Assembly (NCBI GenBank): GCA_037132135.1
Contig: JBAXPR010000093.1
Span: 1-13,575, forward strand
DNA: 13,575 bases
Direction of reading: 5' to 3'
From: BOG-933 sp037132135
GTDB lineage: Bacteria > Pseudomonadota > Alphaproteobacteria > Azospirillales > Azospirillaceae
This document shows, in pieces, positions 7,366-13,546 of this stretch. Each line of letters starts with the position of its first letter. Position 1 is the stretch's first letter. The notes under the pieces were generated by a model that saw nothing but the letters and a program-made list of their open reading frames with translations, was not told the DNA's origin and searched no databases. The translations under genes and the position numbers were made by a program.

Positions 7366-7836
7366 ATGCTGATCACCCGACTCGCCCCCGCTTTCGCCCT
7401 GGTCCTGGCCCTCGGCGCCTGCGACACCGGCGGCACCAAACAGACCATCGGAACCATCGGCGGCGCCGGGGCCGGCGCCCTGCTGGGGTCCCAGTTCGGT
7501 TCCGGCAGCGGCAAGCTCGCGATGGTCGGGCTTGGCACCCTTGCGGGCGCCCTGGTCGGCGGTTCGGTCGGCAAGTCCCTCGACTCCGCCGACCGCATGG
7601 CGGCGCAGGGTGCGGAAACCCGGGCCTACGCGGCGCCGATCGGCGACACCATCACCTGGAACAATCCGCAGAGCGGCAACCGCGGCACCATCACGCCGAC
7701 TCGGGACGGCTATTCCAGCGTCGGCGCCTACTGCCGGGAGTTCCAGCAGACCATCACCGTCGGCGGCGAGCAGAAGCGCGGCTATGGCACCGCCTGCCGT
7801 CAGCCCGACGGCTCGTGGAAGATCGTCGGCGAATAA
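7366..7836 (+). CDS. 17 kDa surface-antigen-type lipoprotein with glycine zipper
   Basis: This 156-residue protein looks like an outer-membrane lipoprotein of the Rickettsia 17 kDa antigen family. It begins with a signal peptide of about 19 residues (MLITRLAPAFALVLALGAC) ending in a lipobox-like LGAC, so Cys19 would be lipidated. Residues about 28-70 hold a glycine-zipper region (GTIGGAGAGALLGSQFG and LGTLAGALVGGSVGKSLD), typical of the Rick_17kDa_Anti/glycine-zipper 2TM domain. The C-terminal part, with YCREFQQTITVGGEQKRGYGTACRQPDGSWKIV, is the usual domain of this family and keeps two cysteines. The ATG at 7366 has GAGG at 7353-7356; the frame runs further upstream but lacks a signal peptide there. 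Its role is probably in the envelope; the exact function of the family is not known. The dnaJ-like gene follows on the same strand. Confidence 0.9.
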   Translation: MLITRLAPAFALVLALGACDTGGTKQTIGTIGGAGAGALLGSQFGSGSGKLAMVGLGTLAGALVGGSVGKSLDSADRMAAQGAETRAYAAPIGDTITWNNPQSGNRGTITPTRDGYSSVGAYCREFQQTITVGGEQKRGYGTACRQPDGSWKIVGE

Positions 7837-7845
7837 AGCCGCCCC

Positions 7846-7873
7846 GTCCCGGCACCGGCACACCCGGCGGGAC
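7846..7873 (+). repeat. Inverted repeat between the lipoprotein and dnaJ-like genes
   Basis: GTCCCG at 7846-7851 and CGGGAC at 7868-7873 could form a 6-base-pair stem with a 16-base, GC-rich loop, nine bases after the lipoprotein stop. There is no T-run. It may limit read-through or be chance pairing in GC-rich DNA. Confidence 0.35.
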
Positions 7874-7914
7874 CATCCCCGCCGCGGGCAAGACCAGGAG
7901 GCAAACAGCAGATA

Positions 7915-8838
7915 TTGGCCCAAACGCGCGATCCGTATCAGGTTCTCGGGGTCAGCCGGAGTGCCTCCCCCGAGGACATCAAGTCGGCCTACCGCCGCCT
8001 TGCCAAGCAGTACCACCCGGACCTCAACCCCGGCCGGAGCGACATCGAGCAGCGGTTCAAGGAGGTTTCGGCGGCCTATACCCTGTTGTCGGATGCCGGC
8101 AAACGGCGCCGTTTCGATCAGGGTGAAATCGACGCCAGCGGCGCCGAGCGCCCCGACTTCGCCTTCAACCGCGCCCACAGCGCCCGCGGCGGCGGCCGGG
8201 GACGGCCGGGTGCCGATCCTTTTGCCGGCCTCAACACCGACGACATCTTTGCCGAGTTCTTCGGTGGCGCCGGCGGCGGCCGGCGCGAGACCAAGGCCCG
8301 GGGCAGCGACATCGAATATTCGGTGACGGTATCATTCATCGAGGCTGCGATCGGGGCCAAACGCCGGATCAGCCTCTCCAACGGCAAGAGCATCGATCTG
8401 ACGGTGCCGCCGGGCTCGGAAAACGAGCAGAAGCTGCGGCTCAAGGGCCAGGGCATGCCCGGCACCGGCGGCGGCCCGGCCGGCGATGCCATCGTCGAAC
8501 TGCTGGTCGACCCCCACCCCTTCTTCAGCCGCAAGGGCCATGACGTTCATGTCGAGGTTCCGGTGACCCTGCCCGAGGCCCTGCTCGGGGCCACGATCAA
8601 GGTGCCGACTCTCGACGGCACCGTGGCGCTCAAGGTGCCCAAGGGCTCGAACTCGGGCACCGTGCTGCGGCTCAAGAACAAGGGCATCCCCGAGGCCAAG
8701 CATCACACCGCCGGCTATCTCTATGTCACGCTGAAGGTGATGCTGCCCGACCCCCCCGATCCCGAGTTGAGCCAGTTCATCGAAAAATGGGGCGCCAGCC
8801 GCACCTATGACGTCCGCAAGAAGGCCGGGCTGGAATAG
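7915..8838 (+). CDS. DnaJ-family co-chaperone without zinc finger (CbpA-like)
   Basis: This is a class II (type B) Hsp40 of 307 residues that would stimulate DnaK ATPase and hand over unfolded clients in the cytoplasm. The J-domain is at residues 6-70 (DPYQVLGVSRSASPEDIKSAY onward) with the catalytic HPD at 34-36. A Gly/Arg/Phe-rich linker (about 78-127) contains DIFAEFFGG. The zinc-finger CxxCxGxG repeats of true DnaJ are absent. Two C-terminal beta domains follow, with the motifs DLTVPPGSENEQKLRLKGQG and LKVPKGSNSGTVLRLKNKGIP. The start is a TTG at 7915, giving MAQTRDPY as in relatives. The only strong Shine-Dalgarno sequence, AGGAGG at 7896-7901, is 13 bases away, a long gap that suggests weak translation. 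It lies 78 bases after the lipoprotein gene and could be co-transcribed with it. Confidence 0.94.
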   Translation: MAQTRDPYQVLGVSRSASPEDIKSAYRRLAKQYHPDLNPGRSDIEQRFKEVSAAYTLLSDAGKRRRFDQGEIDASGAERPDFAFNRAHSARGGGRGRPGADPFAGLNTDDIFAEFFGGAGGGRRETKARGSDIEYSVTVSFIEAAIGAKRRISLSNGKSIDLTVPPGSENEQKLRLKGQGMPGTGGGPAGDAIVELLVDPHPFFSRKGHDVHVEVPVTLPEALLGATIKVPTLDGTVALKVPKGSNSGTVLRLKNKGIPEAKHHTAGYLYVTLKVMLPDPPDPELSQFIEKWGASRTYDVRKKAGLE

Positions 8839-8986
8839 GTCCGGGAGCGCGCCGACGACCAGGGTCCCGAATCCAGGCGGTCGGGCCATGGTTTTATCCG
8901 GCCGAAATTCACCCGTTTTAGATGTATAACTCTAGCGATACGACCATTATATTGCTAGTATGTCTATGCATTCGATTCCACAGCAT

Positions 8987-9015
8987 TTGCTGACTCTCCT
9001 GGCGTGTGATATCTT
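8987..9015 (+). promoter_or_regulatory. Likely promoter of the LCAT-like hydrolase gene
   Basis: TTGCTG (8987-8992) and TATCTT (9010-9015) are separated by 17 bases, and the second is preceded by TG plus one base, which gives an extended -10 element. It lies in an AT-rich spacer and would start transcription about 30 bases before the gene. The -35 match is weak. Confidence 0.45.
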
Positions 9016-9051
9016 TTCGATTCTATCCGTTTCGGGTATGAGGAGAAAATC

Positions 9052-10368
9052 ATGCCATTGGTTGATCCCGTGATCGTTGTTCCCGGCATCACCGCGACCT
9101 ACCTTCGCGATGATTACCGACTGCCGCCGGAAGTTGTGTGGTCTGTACTGACCAAGGACTTTCCGCGCTCGACCCTGCACCCCGACGATCTGCGCTATGA
9201 CATGCAGGAGCCGGCCCGGGTCCGGGCCGATCAGGTGTTCGAACTCGCCTACAAGGAACTGATCAACGAACTGCGCTACAATCTGTCGCCGGCCGAAGAC
9301 CAGCCGGTGCCGGTCTACCCCTTCGGCTATGACTGGCGGCATCCGCTGGAGAAAATCGAAGCCGACCTCGCCGATTTCATCCGGGAGGTGATCGAGCGGA
9401 CCAGCCTGTTGCGCCACTATGCCGCCGATGGCTATGGCAAGGCCCGGCCGGGCAAAGTCAATCTCGTCGGCCATTCCATGGGCGGCCTGATCATCGCGGG
9501 CTATCTCGACAGCCACGGCGGCGACAAGCGGGTGAAAAAGGTCGCCTCGCTCGCCTCACCGTTCTGGGGATCGCAAGAAGCGGTGCTCAAGATCGCGGTC
9601 GGCACCGCCAACATGGGTGCCGGCGATGCCAGTTCCCGAGAGCGCGAGGCGACCCGGGTCACCCCCGCCCTCTATCACCTGATCCCCAGCTACGATGGCG
9701 CGGTGATCCCACCGTCCGGGCTGCCGCCCGATATGTTCGATCGCGCGCTCTGGCAGCCGGAAATTGAACAGGCTCTGGTCAGCTTCATTCGGATCAATGG
9801 CCTCACTCCGGCCAACGCGGCGATCCAGGCCCCCGAGTTGTTCGCCGCCTTGCTGGCCAAGGCCAGGACGCACCGGAGACGCATCGAGCGACTGGACCTG
9901 GAGAAGGCCGGCCTGACCGCCAACGACTGGCTCTGCGTCGTCGGCGTCGACAGCGAAACCCGGGTCCAGCTGAAGGTCGAGCGAAATGCCCAGGGCGCGA
10001 TCGACTTCGACCTCTCGAGCGAGGCCCGCCTCAACCAGTGGGGCGACGAGACTCCGGCCAGGCGGGTCAACACCGGTGACGGCACCGTGCCCTTCCTCGG
10101 CGCGATTCCGGGCTTCCTGCCGCTGAGTTCGCTGGTCTGCATCCGTCCGGATGATTTCGCCTATTACGAAGTGGGCGACATCGCGCTCTCGAAGGTCGCC
10201 GGCTTCCACGGCATCCTGCCCAACATGGATATGCTGCAACGACTGGTTGTTCGTCACTTCAAAGGCAGCCCCGATCCGCGCAAGGGCACCTGGGGCCGCC
10301 CGGCGCCCAACCTGCCGACGGGCACGGCCTGGACCCCGCCGATTCCCAACCTGGCATACAAACCCTGA
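9052..10368 (+). CDS. LCAT-like alpha/beta-hydrolase (lipase/acyltransferase family)
   Basis: This 438-residue protein looks like an alpha/beta-hydrolase related to lecithin:cholesterol acyltransferase and phospholipid acyltransferases. The strand-1 motif PVIVVPGITATYL holds the oxyanion-hole region. YPFGYDWRHP (about 89-98) is the LCAT-family FxYDWR motif. The nucleophile elbow GHSMGG places Ser142 as nucleophile. The likely rest of the triad is Asp343 in NTGDGTVPF and His386 in GFHGILPN. No signal peptide or membrane helix is visible, so the protein appears cytosolic, unlike most characterised LCAT relatives. The ATG has GAGGAG six bases upstream and its own promoter-like sequence. It converges on the kinase gene with seven bases between stops. 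Substrate is unknown: a phospholipase, acyltransferase or polyester esterase are all possible. Confidence 0.85.
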   Translation: MPLVDPVIVVPGITATYLRDDYRLPPEVVWSVLTKDFPRSTLHPDDLRYDMQEPARVRADQVFELAYKELINELRYNLSPAEDQPVPVYPFGYDWRHPLEKIEADLADFIREVIERTSLLRHYAADGYGKARPGKVNLVGHSMGGLIIAGYLDSHGGDKRVKKVASLASPFWGSQEAVLKIAVGTANMGAGDASSREREATRVTPALYHLIPSYDGAVIPPSGLPPDMFDRALWQPEIEQALVSFIRINGLTPANAAIQAPELFAALLAKARTHRRRIERLDLEKAGLTANDWLCVVGVDSETRVQLKVERNAQGAIDFDLSSEARLNQWGDETPARRVNTGDGTVPFLGAIPGFLPLSSLVCIRPDDFAYYEVGDIALSKVAGFHGILPNMDMLQRLVVRHFKGSPDPRKGTWGRPAPNLPTGTAWTPPIPNLAYKP

Positions 10369-10375
10369 CCCCGGC

Positions 10376-11467
10376 TCACCCCCCGGCTCGCGGCACCACC
10401 ACTTCAAAGAGGGTGCCGCGTCCGACTACCGAGCGAACCCCGAGCGGATGGCCGATCGCCCGCGCCAGCCGCTCGGCCACGGTCAAGCCCAGTCCCAGAC
10501 CCTTGCCGCCATCCTGGACCAGGACGCGTAATTGCTGGAACTCCTCGAAAACCTCCCGCAAGCGGTCGTCCGGAATGCCGATGCCGGTATCGCAGACCTG
10601 AATGCTGACCATGTGGCCGCGCCGCCGGCAGCCCAGCACCACGCCGCCGCGCTGGGTGTATTTCAGGGCATTGTCCAGAAGGTTGCGCAGGATGCGATAG
10701 AGCAGATCCGGGTCGGTAACGACCACCGCCGCGGTCGGAACCACCGTCAGCGTCAGTCCGGCCTGCGCCGCGGCCGGCGCAAACTCGGCGTTCAGCCGTT
10801 CGAACACCGTGCCGAGGGTATAGCGCACCGGGCAGACATCGATCTGGCCGGCGTCGAGATGCGAAACCTCGAGCAGGCCATCGAGCATCCGGCGCTGCAT
10901 CTCGAGGGCGCGGCCAACGCCACCGACCAGGTCTTCCTGGGCCGTGCCGCGCAACCGCCGGGTCAGGAGATCGTGAAACAGTACCGCGGCCTGGAGCGGA
11001 TGGCGCAGATCGTGGCTGGCCGCCGAGAGAAAGCGGGCCTTGGCCCGGGCAAGGCGGCCGGACAGGGCGACGGCTTCGGCCAGCGCCTCGCGATCGTCCC
11101 GCCAGCGGCCCAGCAGTACCAGAGACGCTGCGATCACCGCCAGCGCCAGCAGACGGTCGACCAGGGCGGCGGCGGTAACCGGACCCGCGAGCCCGAAGCC
11201 GAGCATGGTCAGCGCCGCGGCCGTCAGTGCCAGCACCCGCAGCAACCCGGCACCACACCCGTCCCGGCACAGCACCAGCGGCCCGGCATAGAGCACCGGC
11301 ACCGCGGTCCCGAAACCGGTAAGGCTGTCGGACAGCACCACCAGCCCGGCCAACCCGGCCGCCGCGGCCAGCCGCAACCGCTCCCGGCGCGTCCAGCCCG
11401 GTTTGGCTGTCCCGGCCGGGGTCTCGCCCCCGACCAGCCACACCGTTGCTGACGGCGCGCCGCTCAC
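10376..11467 (-). CDS. Membrane sensor histidine kinase
   Basis: This 363-residue kinase has an N-terminal membrane part of about four helices between residues 31 and 120, including the block AVPVLYAGPLVL, which is common in small alphaproteobacterial kinases. There is no sizeable periplasmic loop. The dimerisation domain has His152 as phospho-acceptor in SAASHDLRHPLQ. The ATPase domain shows the N-box NLLDNALKYT (Asn262, Asn266), G1 DTGIGIP from Asp293, the F-box VFEEFQQL, and G2 GKGLGLGLTVAERLA. The start is a GTG at 11467 that overlaps the stop of the receiver-like remnant upstream as GTGA, a pattern that normally means translational coupling. A LuxR-type response regulator lies 226 bases upstream on the same strand and is the likely partner. 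What the kinase senses cannot be told from the sequence. Confidence 0.93.
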   Translation of the reverse strand: MSGAPSATVWLVGGETPAGTAKPGWTRRERLRLAAAAGLAGLVVLSDSLTGFGTAVPVLYAGPLVLCRDGCGAGLLRVLALTAAALTMLGFGLAGPVTAAALVDRLLALAVIAASLVLLGRWRDDREALAEAVALSGRLARAKARFLSAASHDLRHPLQAAVLFHDLLTRRLRGTAQEDLVGGVGRALEMQRRMLDGLLEVSHLDAGQIDVCPVRYTLGTVFERLNAEFAPAAAQAGLTLTVVPTAAVVVTDPDLLYRILRNLLDNALKYTQRGGVVLGCRRRGHMVSIQVCDTGIGIPDDRLREVFEEFQQLRVLVQDGGKGLGLGLTVAERLARAIGHPLGVRSVVGRGTLFEVVVPRAGG

Positions 11468-11577
11468 GGGCAGACCTGTCGGACGATCGAGGCCAGAGTA
11501 TCCGGCGACACCGGTCTGAAAATCACGTCGACTCCCCGCGCCCGGCCCTGCCGCTGATCCGAAAAATCAATCTTGTT
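11464..11577 (-). pseudogene. Remnant of a receiver domain, C-terminal end only
   Basis: Reading the - strand into the kinase start, an open frame of about 37 codons ends at the TGA at 11466-11464. Its product contains FSDQRQGRARGVDVIFRPVS and then PDTLASIVRQVCP, which resembles the end of a response-regulator receiver domain: the beta-5 strand with the Lys-Pro turn (here Arg-Pro in FRPVSPDTL) and helix alpha-5. The phospho-acceptor half of the domain is missing, the frame is closed by a stop at 11580-11578, and no plausible start codon with a ribosome site is seen. The GTGA overlap with the kinase suggests that a complete receiver protein once preceded the kinase and was cut by deletion or rearrangement. 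Family assignment rests on a short segment. Confidence 0.55.
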
Positions 11578-11587
11578 TCAGGCGCTT

Positions 11588-11632
11588 GAGCCGCAGGCTC
11601 CCAGGATGGCAGCCCGCGTCAGCCATCGGCTG
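11588..11632. repeat. Cluster of overlapping short hairpins between response regulator and kinase
   Basis: Within 45 bases there are three perfect inverted repeats: GAGCC/GGCTC (11588-11600, 3-base loop), GATGGC/GCCATC (11605-11627, 11-base loop) and CAGCC/GGCTG (11620-11632, 3-base loop). The last two overlap and exclude each other. The cluster lies exactly where the receiver gene breaks off. It could be a repetitive extragenic element, a transcription end for the response regulator, or a rearrangement scar. Confidence 0.5.
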
Positions 11633-11692
11633 TAGCCCTTTCCCGGGGCAACGGCAAACGTCCTTTCGTCTTAATCCATAGGAAGAGCGGGG

Positions 11693-12334
11693 TTATCCCA
11701 GCAGGTTATGCTGCTTGGCCGACAGCACCACCTGAGTGCGGTTGTGAACCTTGAGAGTGCGCATGATCGCGGCCAGATGAACCTTGACCGTGGCCTCGGA
11801 AATCGCCAGCGACTGGGCGATCTCCTTGTTCGATTTTCCGACCGACAGTTCGGTGAGCACGGCCCGCTGCTGGCGGGTCAGGCGGGTGTCGGCGGGCAGG
11901 CCGCCACCGGGGACGCCTTCACCGGGCGGCGGCGGCGCCTCGGCCGCCAGCACCGAGGGCGGCAGGTAAACGCCGCCGGCCAACACCAAGCGAATCGCCT
12001 CGGTCATGATCTCCGAGGTCGAAGTCTTGGGAATGAAGCCGGAGGCTCCCGAGGCGACCGCGCCGCGAATGACCCCGGGACTGTCGAGCATCGAGACGAT
12101 CACGATCGGCAGTGCCGGATGAAGTTCGCGAATCATGCTGATGACGTCGCCCTGGTTCATGCCCGGCATCAGCATGTCCATCAGGACCAGATCGAAGGAC
12201 CGGCTTCGCACCGCCTGGAGCAACTCTTCGCCCGACCCAACCTCATGGATTGAAACATCGGCACCAAACTCGGCCAGGATGTATCGCATCCCGGATCGAA
12301 ACAATACGTGGTCATCCGCAAGCAGGATGTTCAT
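11693..12334 (-). CDS. NarL/LuxR-family response regulator
   Basis: This 213-residue transcription factor has a receiver domain (residues 1-120) and a LuxR-type helix-turn-helix (about 149-210). In the receiver, the acidic pair Asp7-Asp8 in LLADDH, the phospho-acceptor Asp53 in LMDMLMPG, Ser81 in VIVSM and Lys103 in GFIPKTS are all present, so it should be phosphorylated normally. A Pro/Gly-rich linker (PPPPGEGVPGGGL) joins the domains. The output domain has LTRQQRAVLTELSVGKSNKE and SEATVKVHLAAIMRTLKVHN, as expected for this family. I chose the ATG at 12334, giving MNILLADDH; a TTG at 12355 would add seven residues. The histidine kinase downstream on the same strand is the likely partner. Target genes are unknown. 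The leader region upstream is long. Confidence 0.95.
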   Translation of the reverse strand: MNILLADDHVLFRSGMRYILAEFGADVSIHEVGSGEELLQAVRSRSFDLVLMDMLMPGMNQGDVISMIRELHPALPIVIVSMLDSPGVIRGAVASGASGFIPKTSTSEIMTEAIRLVLAGGVYLPPSVLAAEAPPPPGEGVPGGGLPADTRLTRQQRAVLTELSVGKSNKEIAQSLAISEATVKVHLAAIMRTLKVHNRTQVVLSAKQHNLLG

Positions 12335-12427
12335 CCTCTTAACCCCGCCTTCCAAGCCCCCTCCGGTCGGGAAGCCAAGATCAAGCCCCCGTGCAGGCTT
12401 CGGGCCGGCACCTTACCCCCGAACAAG

Positions 12428-12455
12428 AGATTACACGGATGCCAAATTCTGGCAA
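12428..12455 (-). promoter_or_regulatory. Possible response-regulator promoter overlapping a palindrome
   Basis: On the - strand TTGCCA (12455-12450, five of six consensus positions) and TAATCT (12433-12428, three of six) are 16 bases apart. The -35 element forms one arm of an inverted repeat at 12440-12454 (TGCCA and TGGCA arms, five-base spacer), where a regulator could compete with polymerase. Transcription would begin about 85-90 bases before the ATG. Confidence 0.3.
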
Positions 12456-12544
12456 GAACTCCTTAACTACGAAACCTTGGTTTTTCCGGACCGCCGCGAT
12501 GGAAAGCCGCCCCCCGGCCACCCGACCAAGTGACGGCAAGACAA

Positions 12545-12560
12545 ATACCCGGCCCGGTAT
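12545..12560. promoter_or_regulatory. 16-base near-palindrome, possible operator
   Basis: ATACC and GGTAT arms flank a CGGCCC spacer; of eight opposed base pairs only one is mismatched. It lies about 150 bases after the nsrR stop and 211 bases before the response-regulator start. ATACC/GGTAT arms are seen in operators of some Rrf2-family regulators, but no specific match is claimed. Confidence 0.3.
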
Positions 12561-12712
12561 ATTGCTGGCATTTTAGCTTGTTTGAAGGAAATTTTACGCC
12601 GCCGCCTCACGGCCCAGACAAACGTTTCCTGACCTCAAACAGCCGGGATTACAACCGGCGCGGCGAAAATTCTGGGTCTCTCCGGCGATTCCTTGCCCGC
12701 GAGCGCTCCGCG

Positions 12713-13180
12713 CTATCGCGCCGCTCGTCGGGCGATCACCGGGCGGTCCACCTCGATGTCGAGCAACCGGCTGAGATCCGCGCGTGGCTCCAGGAGGTCG
12801 GCCAGGGTGTAACGGTCGAGCACGCCGAGAAAGGCGCGCAACCCCTCCCCGATCACGCCGCGCAGCAGACAGGCCGAACCGATCCGGCACTGAGACTCGC
12901 TGGTGTGGCATTCCACCAGCGCCATATCGTCCTCGATGTCGCGGATCAAGGTGCCGAGATTGATCTGCTCAGGCAGACGGCCCAGCCTGATGCCCCCATT
13001 CTTGCCCCGGACGGTCTCGAGATAGCCTTTGATATTAAGGTCGTAAACAACCTTCATCAGATGATTGCTGGATATTCCGTAGCGATCACTGATCTCCCGC
13101 GTGGTAGAGAGACTGCCGTCCTTGAGACCGGCATGAATCAGCACCCGGAAGCAGAAGTCTGTATATCGTGTCAGTCGCAT
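12713..13180 (-). CDS. nsrR: Rrf2-family regulator, likely nitric oxide sensor NsrR
   Basis: This 155-residue protein matches the Rrf2 family and most closely NsrR, an iron-sulfur repressor whose cluster reacts with nitric oxide, releasing genes for NO detoxification. The winged-helix part starts MRLTRYTDF and includes ISSNHLMKVVYDL, then the NsrR-type wing RGKNGGIRLG (residues 58-67). Three cysteines, Cys91, Cys98 and Cys104, are arranged CX6CX5C, and Asp8, a cluster ligand in studied NsrR proteins, is present. LRAFLGVLDRYTLADLL is also typical. The frame is open 49 codons further upstream, but the ATG at 13180 gives the family N-terminus and has GGGGG five bases before it. Cys10 and the Arg-rich C-terminal tail are extra. 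RsrR, IscR or another Rrf2 sensor remains possible. No NO-detoxification gene is in the window. Confidence 0.85.
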   Translation of the reverse strand: MRLTRYTDFCFRVLIHAGLKDGSLSTTREISDRYGISSNHLMKVVYDLNIKGYLETVRGKNGGIRLGRLPEQINLGTLIRDIEDDMALVECHTSESQCRIGSACLLRGVIGEGLRAFLGVLDRYTLADLLEPRADLSRLLDIEVDRPVIARRAAR

Positions 13181-13289
13181 CGAGACCCCCAACAAACGGT
13201 CCGAACATCTTGCCGTCACATCCTTGACCGAAGCTCGCTCCCCAGCGCATTTTATTCTTATCGGCTCGTTTCCCGGTGCCTGCCCTGCC

Positions 13290-13305
13290 CGATACCACAA
13301 TATCG
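13290..13305. promoter_or_regulatory. Inverted repeat upstream of nsrR, possible operator
   Basis: CGATA and TATCG arms flank a six-base spacer (CCACAA), 110-125 bases before the nsrR start. Rrf2-family genes are often self-regulated, so it is a candidate operator. The arms are short and no matching promoter was identified with confidence. Confidence 0.3.
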
Positions 13306-13435
13306 ATTCCCGGAACATGGCCTGCACTTAAATATGCCCGACACTCGCACACCCGCCTCCGAAACGTTCATGAACGACAAGAAAATCCACTCTCTCAAGA
13401 GCAAACGGCCAGCCGCTGAACTTCGTTTGCAACCA

Positions 13436-13546
13436 TATAATCCTTTAATCGCAAGCCGAAAGTATACTACGGGAGGCAGAAAATTGGAACGGCCGATTGC
13501 GAAAAATTTGATAAAATTTTATGGTATACCCCGACTCATTGGGTAG
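13436..13546 (+). promoter_or_regulatory. Candidate promoter, ribosome site and 20-residue leader ORF
   Basis: A consensus TATAAT (13436-13441) is followed by GGGAGG (13471-13476) and, seven bases later, a TTG that opens a 20-codon frame (13484-13546, product LERPIAKNLIKFYGIPRLIG). Two small hairpins come at its end and after it: TACCC/GGGTA (13524-13546 area) and AGCC/GGCT just downstream. This could be a leader peptide with a regulated downstream gene, or simply an AT-rich spacer. The -35 element is weak. Confidence 0.25.

Larger units (their letters stand above)
12335..12712. other. 378-base spacer between nsrR and the response regulator
   Basis: No convincing gene is seen here on either strand. 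It holds a possible promoter of the response regulator near 12428-12455 and a near-palindrome at 12545-12560. The stretch around 12560-12600 is AT-rich compared with its surroundings. No intrinsic terminator with a T-run was seen after nsrR. Confidence 0.6.

Noticed and set aside
8751..8757. A run of seven C near the 3' end of the dnaJ-like gene, possible phase-variation tract
   Set aside because: Seven bases are unremarkable in DNA with this GC content, and the gene has no typical phase-variable role.
13181..13327. A 49-residue N-terminal extension of the NsrR-like protein
   Set aside because: Rrf2 proteins start at the MRLTRYTD motif, and the ATG at 13180 has its own purine-rich ribosome site.
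12530..13546. A 338-codon + strand frame across nsrR and its upstream region
   Set aside because: It is antisense to nsrR for about half its length, shows no family motif and has no ribosome site; only its last 20 codons follow a good Shine-Dalgarno sequence.
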